A stretch of DNA of 64,000 nucleotides from Streptomyces rubrogriseus (GCF_027947575.1 NZ_CP116256.1:5704001-5768000); one strand, 5' to 3'; numbered from the stretch's first letter, positions 34,729-43,905 are shown. Notes: generated by a model from the sequence alone, not told the origin. Translations and numbers: made by a program.

Positions 34729-36567
34729 TCAGCGGCCCACCGCGTACCCCTGCATGCCGCGCGGGTTCGCCGCCGCCGACAGCACGCCCGTCTCCGGGTC
34801 CCGGGCGACGGCGCACAGCCGACCCTCCGACCACGCCTCCCCCACCGTCACGTCGTGCCCGCGGCGCCGCAGCTCCTCGACGACCTCCGCCGGCATGCGG
34901 GACTCCACGGTGACCGAGCCCGCCCGCATGCCGCGTGGGAAGAAGGAACCGGGGAAGCTGTCGTTGTGCCAGTTCGGGGCGTCGATCGCGCCCTGGAGGT
35001 CGAGACCGCCCCGCACCCGCGCGCGCAGCGCGACCGCCAGGAAGAAGTGCGTCTGCCACTGGTCCTGCTGGTCGCCGCCCGGGGTGCCGAAGGCCATGAC
35101 CGGCACCCCGTCGCGCAGGGCGACAGAGGGCGTGAGCGTGGTGCGCGGGCGACGGCCCGGCGTGAGCGAGTTGGGCAGGCCCTCCTCCAGCCAGGTCATC
35201 TGGAGCCGGGTGCCGAGCGGGAAGCCCAGTTCGGGCACGACGGGGTTGGACTGGAGCCAGCCGCCGCTGGGCGTGGCCGAGACCATGTTGCCCCAGCGGT
35301 CCACGATGTCGAGGTGGCAGGTGTCGCCGCGGGTGCTCCCGTCGGCCGCGACGTCCGGCTCCCCCGGCACCGGGGACGCCGGGCCCTTGGCGACCGTCGG
35401 TTCACCGACCCCGAGGGCGTCGAGGCCCTCCCCCTCCACGGCGGCGACGAGCGCGTGGGCGGCGAGCCGCGGGACGCGCCCGCCCGGGGCGCCGGGGCGC
35501 AGTTCGAAGGAGGCCTTGTCGCCGACGAGCCGCCGCCGCGCCGCGTTGTACCCGGGCGACAGCAGCTCATCGAGCGGTACGCGGTCCGCGCCGTCGGCGT
35601 CGCCGTACCAGGCCTCCCGGTCGGCCATGGCGAGCTTGCAGCCCTCGACCAGCAGGTGGACGTAGTCGGCACCGCCGTGGGCGGGCAGCTCGGGCGGGAG
35701 CAGCGCCAACTGCTGGAGCAGGACCGGCCCCTGGCTCCACGGTCCGGCCTTGCACAGGGTCCAGCCGTTCCAGTCGTACGTCGCCGGGGCCTCGTAGTGC
35801 GCCGACCATTCGGCGAGGTCGGCGGCGGTGAGGGTGCCGGTGTGGCGTTCGCCGCTGGTGTCCAGGGTGGGCCGCCCGGCCTGCCGTACGAGGGCCTCGG
35901 CGACGAACCCGGAGCGCCAGATCTCCCGCGCGGCGTCGATCTCCGCCTCCCGGTCCGCCGCGCCGGCGGCCTCCGCGAGCAGCCGCTTCCAGGTGGCGGC
36001 CAGGGCCGGGTTGCGCAGCAGCTCGCCGGGGCGGGGCGGACGGCCGTCCGGCAGGTAGACCTCGGCGGAGGAGGTCCACTCCGTCTCGAACAGCTCCCGG
36101 ACGGTCTCGACTGTCTCGGCGACGCGCTCCACGGGTGCGTGCCCGTGCTCGGCGTAGCCGACGGCGTACTTCAGCACGTCGGCCAGCGACTTGGTGCCGT
36201 GGTCGCGCAGCAGGAGCAGCCAGGCGTCGAAGGCCCCGGGCACGGCGGCGGCGAGCGGCCCGGTGCCGGGGACGAGGTCGAGTCCGAGCCCCTTGTAGTG
36301 CGCCACCGTGGCGCCCGCCGGGGCCACACCCTGTCCGCACAGCACCCGCACCTCGCCCCCCGCCGGCGCGAGCAGGATCGGCACCTCCCCGGCGGGCCCG
36401 TTGAGGTGCGGTTCGACGACGTGCAGCACGAAGGCCCCGGCGACGGCCGCGTCGTAGGCGTTGCCCCCGTCCTCCAGCACCGCCATGGCCGACTGGGAGG
36501 CCAGCCAGTGGGTCGAGGACACCATGCCGAAGGTGCCACGCAGAGTGGGACGAGTCGTGAATTGCAT
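34729..36567 (-). CDS. Gamma-glutamyltransferase family protein (Ntn hydrolase)
   Basis: This 612-residue protein resembles the GGT/YwrD family, which is made as a precursor and cleaves itself before a catalytic Thr. The likely site is GDTCHLDIVDRWGNMVSAT, where the Thr after GD becomes the nucleophile. Upstream are GMVSSTHWLASQSAMAVLEDGGNAYDAAVAG and the family motif EPHLNGPAGE; downstream is TPGGDQQDQWQ. No export signal is visible, so it may be cytoplasmic, unlike classical secreted GGT. Substrate is uncertain: glutathione is absent in Streptomyces, so another gamma-glutamyl or acyl compound is expected. Confidence 0.88.
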   Translation of the reverse strand: MQFTTRPTLRGTFGMVSSTHWLASQSAMAVLEDGGNAYDAAVAGAFVLHVVEPHLNGPAGEVPILLAPAGGEVRVLCGQGVAPAGATVAHYKGLGLDLVPGTGPLAAAVPGAFDAWLLLLRDHGTKSLADVLKYAVGYAEHGHAPVERVAETVETVRELFETEWTSSAEVYLPDGRPPRPGELLRNPALAATWKRLLAEAAGAADREAEIDAAREIWRSGFVAEALVRQAGRPTLDTSGERHTGTLTAADLAEWSAHYEAPATYDWNGWTLCKAGPWSQGPVLLQQLALLPPELPAHGGADYVHLLVEGCKLAMADREAWYGDADGADRVPLDELLSPGYNAARRRLVGDKASFELRPGAPGGRVPRLAAHALVAAVEGEGLDALGVGEPTVAKGPASPVPGEPDVAADGSTRGDTCHLDIVDRWGNMVSATPSGGWLQSNPVVPELGFPLGTRLQMTWLEEGLPNSLTPGRRPRTTLTPSVALRDGVPVMAFGTPGGDQQDQWQTHFFLAVALRARVRGGLDLQGAIDAPNWHNDSFPGSFFPRGMRAGSVTVESRMPAEVVEELRRRGHDVTVGEAWSEGRLCAVARDPETGVLSAAANPRGMQGYAVGR

Positions 36568-36722
36568 ACCTGACCTCGGTGTTGGGCACGTCGACGGGCC
36601 TGTGCTCCACGTCGGCCGGTGCCGTACGCGAAGTGGACGCCTGCCATCCTCCCTGTCCGGTCCGAAGGCCCGGAAGAGGGCTTGAGCACTTCGACGGGAC
36701 CCGACCGGACTTCACAGGCCGG

Positions 36723-37634
36723 TCACGCCGACCGCCCCCGGTCCGCGAAGACCCAGCGGTTGCCCGCCAGGGCGTCGTTCTCCTCGGGCAGCGGGCCGCG
36801 TCCGTGCTGGTGGGTGAAGTCGAAGGGAGTGTGGACCGACGCGGTCCAGCCCCGGTCCCCCAGACGAGCCGCGGAGTCGGGCCGCGGCTCCCGGCTGAAC
36901 AGGTCGAGCAGGTCGATGCCGAGCTGCCGGCGCGTCGACACGTACAGCGGGCTGTCGCGGTACGCCATCAGGTCCTTCTCGAGCTTGACCTCGTACGCCA
37001 GGGTGCTGCCCGGCGCGCTCAGCCGGTCGACCGTGTCGATGAGCGCGGTCTCGGCCGCGTGCGGCAGGTAGAACAGCAGCCCCTCGACCAGCCACGCGGT
37101 GGGGGCCGTGACGTCGAAGCCCGTCGCCGTCAGCGCACCGGCCCAGTCGGCGCGCAGGTCGGTCCCGATCGGCACCCGCCGCGCCCGGGGTTCGGCCGAC
37201 AGGGTGTCGAGGACCCGGTGTTTGAACGCGAGGACTCCGTCCCTGTCGATCTCGAAGACCACGCAGTCGGGGGGCCAGTCGAGGCGGAAGGCCCGCGCGT
37301 CCAGCCCGGCTCCCAGCAGCACCACCTGGCGGATGCCGGCGGACCGGACCGAGCGGAGCAGGAAGTCGTCGAGAACCCGGGTCCGCAGACCGAAGTAGCG
37401 GGCGAAGCGTCCCCAGAGCGGGCTCGTGTCCCCGCCCGGGGCCTGGTCCAGGCGGACCGGCCAGTGGGCCGACGCCCGAGCGCCCAGAACGAAGTGCTCC
37501 GCGTAGATGTCCTGGGCGAGGGCGTCATGGCGGTGGGTCTCGATCGCCCGCGCCGCGGCGACCAGGAGGGCGGTCAGCCCCACTCCTCCCTCCACGCCGT
37601 CCGTACGAGTGCCCAGCGGTGCCGTGTCTGCCAT
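36723..37634 (-). CDS. Class I SAM-dependent methyltransferase (LCMT/TIGR00027 type)
   Basis: This 303-residue methyltransferase has the SAM-binding motif VVLLGAGLDARAFRL and the acidic ribose-binding residue in VVFEIDRDGVLAFK. Both are characteristic of the leucine-carboxyl-methyltransferase-like family common in actinomycetes. GGGGAG lies 5-6 nt before the ATG. It follows the dehydrogenase gene after 80 nt on the same strand and may be the last gene of the proposed furan operon, where it could methylate a carboxylate or hydroxyl. That assignment is inference; many members have unknown substrates. Confidence 0.87.
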   Translation of the reverse strand: MADTAPLGTRTDGVEGGVGLTALLVAAARAIETHRHDALAQDIYAEHFVLGARASAHWPVRLDQAPGGDTSPLWGRFARYFGLRTRVLDDFLLRSVRSAGIRQVVLLGAGLDARAFRLDWPPDCVVFEIDRDGVLAFKHRVLDTLSAEPRARRVPIGTDLRADWAGALTATGFDVTAPTAWLVEGLLFYLPHAAETALIDTVDRLSAPGSTLAYEVKLEKDLMAYRDSPLYVSTRRQLGIDLLDLFSREPRPDSAARLGDRGWTASVHTPFDFTHQHGRGPLPEENDALAGNRWVFADRGRSA

Positions 37635-37714
37635 GCGTTCTCCCCTGGTGGGTCGGTGTGGGACCGGCGTACGTCGGAGCCGGCGGCCCGGGCGGGCTGC
37701 GGCGAGCGGCGTGC

Positions 37715-38818
37715 TCAGGGCCGGCGGCCGTCCGGGATCAGGACGGGTTTGACGACGCGGCCGGTCTCGCAGTCGCGTTCGGCCTCGTTGATGTCGGCGA
37801 GCGGATAGGTGCGGATCAGCTGGTCGAAGGGAAACCGTCCGGCCTGCCACAGCTCGGTGAGGCGCGGGACCAGCAGCCCGGGGACGGCGTCGCCCTCACA
37901 GATGTGGAAGATCGCGCGCCCGCGGTCCAGTGTCCCCGCCTCGATCGGCAGGGTGCCGCGGAGCCGTGCCACGAGGCCGAGACGGCCGGTCGGACGCAGC
38001 GATCGGAGCGCCTCGTTGATCAGCCCGGCGGACCCCGTGGTGTCCAGCGCGTACGTCGTTCCCCCGCCGGTCAGCCGCAGAATGCGGTCGGACAGGCCGG
38101 TCGGCGTGGTGGGGACCGGCAGGGCGTGGAGCCGCTCGGCGAGGGCCAGCCGCCCGGGATGCCGGTCCACGGCGACGGTCACCGCGCCGGCGGCGTGTGC
38201 CGCCATCACGGCGGCCAGGCCCACCGCGCCCGCGCCGAAGACGGCGAGGGTGTCGCCCGGGCCGACGCCGAAGGAGTTGAGGACCGCACCGGCGCCGGTG
38301 AGGAAGCCGCAACCGAGCGGTCCGAGCAGTTCCAGGGGCAGTGCGGGATCGACCCGTACCGCGTTGCGGGCCGGGACCAGCGCGTACTCGGCGAACGAGG
38401 ACTGGCCGAACCAGCGGGGCGCCAGGGCGGTCCCGGTGGTGTCGGTGAAGCGTGCGGCGTGCTCCCGGCGCCCGCCGAACAGGTTCAGCGCGGCGAAGGA
38501 GTCGCAGTAGGCGGGGGCCGCGCCCATGCAGTTCCGGCAGTGCCCGCAGGAGTCGAAGCTCAGCACCACGTGGTCGCCCGCGCTCAGGCCGGTGCCCGTG
38601 CCGCCCGTCTCCACGACGACTCCGGACCCCTCGTGGCCCAGGACCGCCGGCAGGGGTGAGCGGCCGCCCGACTGCCGCACCGCGAGGTCGGTCCGGCACA
38701 TCCCGCAACCGGCGATCCGGACCAGGATCTCCCCCTCGGCCGGCCCCTCCGCCAGCACGACCTCCTCGACGGTGAACGGGTTCTCGTACGCGCGCAGTAC
38801 CGCCGCGCCGAACTTCAT
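37715..38818 (-). CDS. Zinc-dependent alcohol dehydrogenase, aryl-alcohol type
   Basis: This 367-residue medium-chain dehydrogenase has catalytic zinc ligands in AGCGMCRTDL and LGHEGSG. Four structural-zinc Cys are in DSCGHCRNCMGAAPAYC, and the NAD-binding loop is AVFGAGAVGLAAV. The N-terminus (VLRAYENPFTVEEVVLAEG) resembles benzyl/aryl-alcohol dehydrogenases. It starts immediately after the aldehyde dehydrogenase stop, with no spacer. In context it could oxidise the hydroxymethyl group of a furan intermediate, but this is inference from its neighbours. Confidence 0.9.
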   Translation of the reverse strand: MKFGAAVLRAYENPFTVEEVVLAEGPAEGEILVRIAGCGMCRTDLAVRQSGGRSPLPAVLGHEGSGVVVETGGTGTGLSAGDHVVLSFDSCGHCRNCMGAAPAYCDSFAALNLFGGRREHAARFTDTTGTALAPRWFGQSSFAEYALVPARNAVRVDPALPLELLGPLGCGFLTGAGAVLNSFGVGPGDTLAVFGAGAVGLAAVMAAHAAGAVTVAVDRHPGRLALAERLHALPVPTTPTGLSDRILRLTGGGTTYALDTTGSAGLINEALRSLRPTGRLGLVARLRGTLPIEAGTLDRGRAIFHICEGDAVPGLLVPRLTELWQAGRFPFDQLIRTYPLADINEAERDCETGRVVKPVLIPDGRRP

Positions 38819-40225
38819 TCAGGCCTCCTCCGGGCGGTGCACGACGAACGGTCTGAGGTTTCCGTACAGCCCCCACGGCCCGCCCGCGACGCCGACACCG
38901 CTGTCCTTGGCACCCGCGAAGGGCTGGGCGAGGGAGAGTTCGGCATGGTGGTTGATCCAGGCCGTTCCGCACTCCAGGCGGTCGGCGACGGCCGCGGCCC
39001 GGTCGAGGTCGGTGCTCCACACCGAGCCGCCCAGTCCGAAGCCGGTGTCGTTGGCCGCCCGGACGGCTTCGTCGAGGCTGTCGTACGGCAGGACCGGCAG
39101 GACCGGGCCGAACTGTTCCTCGGTCACCACCGGGCTGTCGGCCGGCACGTCGGCCAGGATCGTCGGGGCGAAGAAGTACCCCGGCCGGTCCAGGCGGTGT
39201 CCACCGGCCGCGGCCCGGCCGCCGTCCGCCAGGGCCCGGGTCGTGCGCTGCTCGACGCGGGCGAGTTGCGGGGCGTTGCTGACCGGCCCGATGCGTGACG
39301 CCGGATCGAGCCCCGGTCCGACCACGGTCGTGCTCGCCCGGTGGGCGAGGGCCTCCACCACCCGGTTGTGGAGCCGGGCAGGGGCGTAAACCCGCTTGAC
39401 CGCCATGCAGACCTGGCCGCAGTTGCGGAACGCCGCCCAGAACAGCCGGTCCGCGATCTCCTCCACGTCGACGTCGTCGAGCAGGATGGCGGCGTCGTTG
39501 CCTCCCAGTTCCAGGGTGACTCGCGCGAGAGAGGCCGCCGCGCCCGCGGCGACGGCCCGGCCCGTGGCCGCCGACCCGGTGAAGGTCACATGGCGGATCC
39601 CGGGGTGCGAGGCGAGTCGGGCGCCGAGCGGCTCCCTTCCGGTGACGACCGTGAGCACGCCCTCGGGCAGGGAACCGGCGAGGACGGCCCCCAGCATCCG
39701 GGTGGCGAGGGGCGTGGACGGTGAGGGCTTGAGCACCATCGTGTTGCCCGCGGCAAGCGCCGGCGCGAACTTCGCCGACGCCAGTTGCAGGGGGAAGTTC
39801 CACGGCACGATCGCGGCGACGGCCCCGATCGACCGCCACCTCAGCCGGCTGTGCACGGGGCGGTCGTCCGTGATCGGCTGCGCCCCGATGTCCAGCTCGG
39901 CGAAGTAGCGCAGCCGGGCAGCCGTACGGGCCACCTCGGCATGCGACTCGGTCAGCGGCTTGCCCTGTTCACGGGTGAGGAGCGGGGCGAGAGCGGCGGC
40001 GGCCGCGTCGACGGCGTCCGCCGCGGCGAGCAGTGCCGTCCTGCGTGCGGCCGGGTCGGCCCGCCAGCCCGGCCAGGCCGCTCGGGCCCGGTCGACGACC
40101 AGGTCCAGTTCCTCCGGCCGCCGGTCGGGGGCCTCGTCGAAGGCTTCGCCGGTCGACGGATCGACGACGGCGAAGTACCCGCCGCGGTCGGTGCTGTGCG
40201 CGGGACGTCCGGTCGCCGGAGCCAC
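38819..40225 (-). CDS. NAD(P)-dependent aldehyde dehydrogenase
   Basis: The 468-residue protein is a standard aldehyde dehydrogenase that makes carboxylic acids. It has the cofactor-site segment VPWNFPLQLASAKFAPALAAGN, the Rossmann FTGSAATGRAV, the general base Glu in LELGGND, and the nucleophile Cys in NCGQVC. The C-terminal EEQFGPVLPVL is also present. The GTG start lies 2 nt after the stop of the MfnB-like gene, and the next gene begins at its own stop, so the three are one translational unit. The aldehyde of the MfnB product is a natural candidate substrate. Confidence 0.93.
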   Translation of the reverse strand: MAPATGRPAHSTDRGGYFAVVDPSTGEAFDEAPDRRPEELDLVVDRARAAWPGWRADPAARRTALLAAADAVDAAAAALAPLLTREQGKPLTESHAEVARTAARLRYFAELDIGAQPITDDRPVHSRLRWRSIGAVAAIVPWNFPLQLASAKFAPALAAGNTMVLKPSPSTPLATRMLGAVLAGSLPEGVLTVVTGREPLGARLASHPGIRHVTFTGSAATGRAVAAGAAASLARVTLELGGNDAAILLDDVDVEEIADRLFWAAFRNCGQVCMAVKRVYAPARLHNRVVEALAHRASTTVVGPGLDPASRIGPVSNAPQLARVEQRTTRALADGGRAAAGGHRLDRPGYFFAPTILADVPADSPVVTEEQFGPVLPVLPYDSLDEAVRAANDTGFGLGGSVWSTDLDRAAAVADRLECGTAWINHHAELSLAQPFAGAKDSGVGVAGGPWGLYGNLRPFVVHRPEEA

Positions 40226-40227
40226 GG

Positions 40228-40980
40228 TCAGCTCTGCGCGGCAGCGGCCGCGTGTTCCCGGACGTGCCGGTCCATCTCCGCCCGGAAGGCCGCCACCAGG
40301 TGCGGCCGGATCCGGCCCGTGGTGCGGTCCCCTCCCTCGCAGACCGCTCCGCGCACCCCGACGATGTCCGTCTCGATACGGGCCAGTTCACCGAGGTCGC
40401 CGGACTTGACACTGCCCGCCAGCGCGGCGAGGAGACCGGAGTCGTGGGCGCGCCGCACGAACTCGGCGCACACGTCGGGCGGAACGTGGTCGAACAGCCG
40501 CGTCCCGTCCTTGACCGCGGTGTCGAGCATGGCGGCGTCGGAACCCGAACGGCGAGCGATGTCGGGCAGCGAGAGCGGGTTGACACAGCCGATGCGGTGG
40601 GCGTCGGCGTAGCCCGACGCGACGACGAACGCGTCCGCCCTGTGGTCCTTCACCGCTCGGACCACCCCGCGCATGACCTCGACGGCCTGTTCGGGTGTCG
40701 TGCACCCGTAGAGGCCGACCTTGATGTAGGTGGCCCCGGACACGGCCGCGCCGAGCGCCGCCTGGGCCACCGTGCCGGGCTTGTACGGCACGTCCCCCAC
40801 GGTGGCGGAGACCGGCTTGTCCGCCGGGACCGCCGCGCGGATCTCCCTGATGACCCAGGGGTAGTTGGCGCCGAGCGAGCCCTCGTCGGGCTTCTTGACG
40901 TCGACGATGTCCAGGTACTCGGCCGCCTTCGCGCAGTCGAGGGCCTCGTCGACACCGTCCGGAGAGATGAGCAGCAACAA
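40228..40980 (-). CDS. mfnB: (5-formylfuran-3-yl)methyl phosphate synthase (MfnB-like)
   Basis: MfnB condenses two glyceraldehyde-3-phosphate molecules into a furan aldehyde phosphate, the first step of methanofuran synthesis in methanogens. The 250-residue product has its hallmark motifs. [12 protein letters not shown] (residues 27-38) contains a Schiff-base Lys, followed by [17 protein letters not shown] has a second conserved Lys (about 157). Also seen are [14 protein letters not shown] and YIKVGLYG. The TTG start is supported by AAGGA 7 nt upstream; a second TTG follows immediately. Methanofuran is not expected in Streptomyces. With an aldehyde and an alcohol dehydrogenase directly downstream, a furan carboxylate product is a sensible hypothesis. 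Confidence 0.88.
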   Translation of the reverse strand: MLLLISPDGVDEALDCAKAAEYLDIVDVKKPDEGSLGANYPWVIREIRAAVPADKPVSATVGDVPYKPGTVAQAALGAAVSGATYIKVGLYGCTTPEQAVEVMRGVVRAVKDHRADAFVVASGYADAHRIGCVNPLSLPDIARRSGSDAAMLDTAVKDGTRLFDHVPPDVCAEFVRRAHDSGLLAALAGSVKSGDLGELARIETDIVGVRGAVCEGGDRTTGRIRPHLVAAFRAEMDRHVREHAAAAAQS

Positions 40981-41206
40981 GGTTGAGTCCTTCCCCCGCA
41001 CACCCACCTGCCCCGAGAGCGGATGTACGGATTCGTCCGGCTCACATGCGGTGCGCACATCCTTCCCTCCGGGCGTCACGTCCGGGCAGGGCGCGCGCAG
41101 TGCCACGTGGATCGCGGTCACGAGGTGCCCGCGCCCGGCGCAACGCGCCGTCTGCGCCGGGCCGCCCGCGGGTGCGCGGGGGCGCCGTTCCGTCCGGCAT
41201 CCACGC

Positions 41207-41302
41207 ATGGTCGCGGGTCGTGCGGTGCGTTTCGACGCTGCGCGGGGTTACGGGTTCATCGCGCCGCGGAACAGAACCTCACCCTCCGCGGCGCGCTCGT
41301 GA
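41207..41302 (+). pseudogene. Cold-shock-domain remnant
   Basis: On the plus strand, a short frame begins [20 protein letters not shown], the start of actinomycete cold-shock-domain proteins (RNP-like GYGFI). The homology then fails and the frame stops after 31 codons. A neighbouring frame continues with RGALVRFTESHG, suggesting a frameshifted leftover rather than a working gene. It is antisense to the transcripts on both sides and lies in the spacer between the two biosynthetic blocks. The rest of this 325-nt spacer (40981-41305) holds a stem-loop and no other gene. Confidence 0.5.
41260..41295. terminator. 10-bp-stem hairpin, possible terminator between biosynthetic blocks
   Basis: CGCGCCGCGG and CCGCGGCGCG form a perfect 10-bp stem with a 16-nt loop, 10 nt beyond the end of the decarboxylase-like gene. 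There is no T run, so termination is uncertain. If it works, it would separate the hydrazine/NRPS transcript from the furan operon. Confidence 0.35.
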
Positions 41303-41305
41303 GGT

Positions 41306-42628
41306 TCACCGAGAGTCACGGCCGGGTCGGGGACTGAACGCCGGGCCGGCTTCCAGCTCCGGGGCCAACAGTTCGGCGACCGTCTGGCGGCGGCGGATCA
41401 GGCGGGTCTCGGCGCCGTCGACCAGGACCTCGGGGATGAGCGGCCGGGAGTTGTAGTTGGACGACATGCTCGCGCCGTAGGCGCCGGTGTCGTGGAAGAC
41501 GACCAGGTCGCCGACGTCGGTGCGGGGCAGCGGAACCGGTTCCACGTCCCCGCCCTCGACCTGGGTGAAGACGTCCCCCGACTCGCACAGCGGTCCGGCC
41601 AGGACGGTGTCGCGGGCGTCCGAGGCGCGGCGGGCGCCCGCCGCGTCGAGCACCGAGACGCGGTGGTTGCTGCCGTACATCGCGGGCCGCATCAGGTCGT
41701 TGAACCCGGCGTCGACCAGGACGAAGTAGTTGCTGCCCACGGGCTTCTGGGCGCGCACCTCGGCGGCCAGGACTCCGGAGCCGGCCACCAGGAAGCGTCC
41801 CGGCTCGATCTCCAGCCGCACCGGGTGGCCGAGTTCGGAGACCAGCTCCCGGCGTGCGGCGTCCCAGAGTTCGAAGTAGCGGTCGGTGTCGATCTCCGGG
41901 TCGCCCGGCGTGTACGGCACGGAGAGGCCGCCGCCGGCGGAGATGGCGCGGATGTCCCGCCCGGCCATCCTGACCTGCTTGACCATGGTCTCGCAGACCG
42001 ACTCCAGGTGACCGTAGTCCACCCCGGAACCGATGTGCATGTGCAGGCCGACCAGGTCGAGCCCGTGCCGGTCGACCAGCGCGAGGCTCTCTTCGAGGTG
42101 CTCGTGCCAGATGCCGTGCTTGCTGTGCTCGCCGCCGGTGTTGGTCTTGCGGCTGTGGCCGTGCCCGAAGCCCGGGTTGATCCGGATCCACACCGGGTGG
42201 CCCGGGGCCGCCCGGCCCACCTGGTCCAGCATCTGCGGGGAGCCCGCGTTGACGGGGATGCCCAGCTCGACCACCCGGCGCAGCGTGGAGCGGTTCAGCA
42301 GGTCGGCGGTGAAGACGATCGGTTCGTCGTCCCCGCCGACCCGGTAGCCGGCCGCGAGCGCCCGCTCGATCTCGCCCTCCGACACGGCGTCGACGTGGAC
42401 GCCCTCCTCGCGCATCAGGCGCAGGATGTGCAGGTTGGAGCAGGCCTTCTGGGCGTAGCGGATGACGTCGAAGCGGCGCAGCCGGTCGATCTGGGCGCGG
42501 ATCGTCGCGGCGTCGTACAGCCACAGCGGGGTGCCGTGCTCGGCGGCCGCGGCCGCCAGCCGGGGGCCGTCCAGGGCACCGGGCAGACGGGGCTGCTCTG
42601 CGGAGGAAGGGGCGGATGGGGAGGTCAT
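41306..42628 (-). CDS. Diaminopimelate-decarboxylase-like PLP enzyme (LysA paralogue)
   Basis: This fold-type III PLP decarboxylase has 440 residues. The PLP Lys is in RYAQKACSN (about 61), followed by HMHIGSGVD, GGGLSVPY for the phosphate, EPGRFLVAGSG, and GPLCESGDVF with the active-site Cys and Asp. These match LysA and related decarboxylases for meso-DAP, ornithine or arginine-type acids. Placed in the cluster 2 nt after an ATP-grasp gene, it probably supplies lysine for N-hydroxylation or decarboxylates a pathway intermediate, rather than being the housekeeping enzyme. Sequence alone does not decide the substrate. Confidence 0.85.
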   Translation of the reverse strand: MTSPSAPSSAEQPRLPGALDGPRLAAAAAEHGTPLWLYDAATIRAQIDRLRRFDVIRYAQKACSNLHILRLMREEGVHVDAVSEGEIERALAAGYRVGGDDEPIVFTADLLNRSTLRRVVELGIPVNAGSPQMLDQVGRAAPGHPVWIRINPGFGHGHSRKTNTGGEHSKHGIWHEHLEESLALVDRHGLDLVGLHMHIGSGVDYGHLESVCETMVKQVRMAGRDIRAISAGGGLSVPYTPGDPEIDTDRYFELWDAARRELVSELGHPVRLEIEPGRFLVAGSGVLAAEVRAQKPVGSNYFVLVDAGFNDLMRPAMYGSNHRVSVLDAAGARRASDARDTVLAGPLCESGDVFTQVEGGDVEPVPLPRTDVGDLVVFHDTGAYGASMSSNYNSRPLIPEVLVDGAETRLIRRRQTVAELLAPELEAGPAFSPRPGRDSR

Positions 42629-42630
42629 GG

Positions 42631-43905
42631 TCAGTCCTTCTCGCCGATCATCAGGGCAATACCGAGATCTTCTTCCAGACGGCGCAGGATCTGCTCGGCC
42701 GTCCGAACCACGGACGGATGGTCCGGCCCGCGCAGCATGAAGCGGGCCACGATCTGTCCGGCGCTCACCGTCCGGCCGGGTCCGGTGCCGTAGCTGTCGA
42801 AGCCGACGACCTCCAGGACGCCGGGCCACTCGGCGATCCGGTCCAGCGAGGCGCCGGGGGCGAGGGTGCCGCCGTCGCGGGCCATCACCTTGCGTCCGCC
42901 GACGCAGCCGTCGAGCGTGCCGGGCAGCGCCACCTCCGCGCCGGGTTCCAGGATCGCCAGCAGTCCGGAGAAGATGTCGGCGCCGGTGGCGTGCCGGTAG
43001 ATGGTGGGCAGCGCGCCGCCCATCACCCGGGGGTTGACCTCGACCAGGACCGGGCCGCGCCCGGTCACCATGATCTCCAGGTGGAAGACGCCCAGGTCCA
43101 GGCCGATCGCCCGGCACACGTCGGCGGCGTAGGCGACGCAGGCCGCGGTCTGTTCCTCGGAGAGCGCCGCGGGGATGTAGGAGCCCAGCTCCACCACCTC
43201 GTCCTCGGCCCAGCGGAACCGCCCGGACACCGCGAAGGGGAAGAACTCCCCATCCCTGACGCCCAGTTCGACCGAGACCAGGGTGCCGACCAGGTATTCC
43301 TCGACGAGGATGCCGCGGGTGAACTGCTCGTGCCACTGCACGGGCACCGCGTCCAGTCCGGTCAGCACCCCGCGGCAGCCGGCGGCGGCCTCCTCCGGGT
43401 TGGTGGCCACGTAGGAGAGCAGGCTGTCCGCGCCCGACGGCGGCTTGAGGATCACCGGGTAGCCGATCTCCTCGGCCGCGGCGAGCGCCGCCTCCTCGGT
43501 CTCGGCCAGCGCGTGGCGCGCGGAGGCGAGCCCGGCCTTGTCCAGGGCGGCCCGGCACCGGTCCTTGCGGCGGGCGGTGAGGACGCCGTCGGTCGCCGTG
43601 CCGCGCAGACCCAGTTCGCGGCAGGCGACGGCGACCGCCTCGGCGCTCAGCTCCAGCTGGGCGGTGACCACGTCGATGGGGTCGGCCGCGTGGCGGGCGG
43701 CGAGGACCCGGGTGACGCTCTCGGCGTCGGTGGTGACGAGGTTGTCGACCAGGTGGTCCACCGAGCCGACGATCCGCAGGTTCTTCTCGGTGGGCGGATA
43801 GAAGGGGTCGGCGGACTGGAGGTAGGTCACCCGGTGACCGGCCTCCTTGGCCAGCCGGATTGCTTCGAGCGCGGCGGGGTTGGAGTCGACGAACGCGATG
43901 TGCAT
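42631..43905 (-). CDS. ATP-grasp carboxylate-amine ligase
   Basis: This 424-residue enzyme should form an amide or peptide bond through an acyl phosphate. It has an N-terminal pre-ATP-grasp fold (MHIAFVDSNPAALEAIRLAKEAGH). The ATP-grasp core follows: KDRCRAALDKAGLASARH, GYPVILKPPSGADSLLSYV with the ATP Lys, and ILVEEYLVG. FHLEIMVTGRGPVLVEVNPRVMGGALP carries the Glu and Asn metal ligands. Members in biosynthetic clusters join amino acids without an NRPS. It follows the MetRS-like gene after 58 nt and nearly abuts the decarboxylase-like gene. The partner substrates are unknown. Confidence 0.88.
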   Translation of the reverse strand: MHIAFVDSNPAALEAIRLAKEAGHRVTYLQSADPFYPPTEKNLRIVGSVDHLVDNLVTTDAESVTRVLAARHAADPIDVVTAQLELSAEAVAVACRELGLRGTATDGVLTARRKDRCRAALDKAGLASARHALAETEEAALAAAEEIGYPVILKPPSGADSLLSYVATNPEEAAAGCRGVLTGLDAVPVQWHEQFTRGILVEEYLVGTLVSVELGVRDGEFFPFAVSGRFRWAEDEVVELGSYIPAALSEEQTAACVAYAADVCRAIGLDLGVFHLEIMVTGRGPVLVEVNPRVMGGALPTIYRHATGADIFSGLLAILEPGAEVALPGTLDGCVGGRKVMARDGGTLAPGASLDRIAEWPGVLEVVGFDSYGTGPGRTVSAGQIVARFMLRGPDHPSVVRTAEQILRRLEEDLGIALMIGEKD

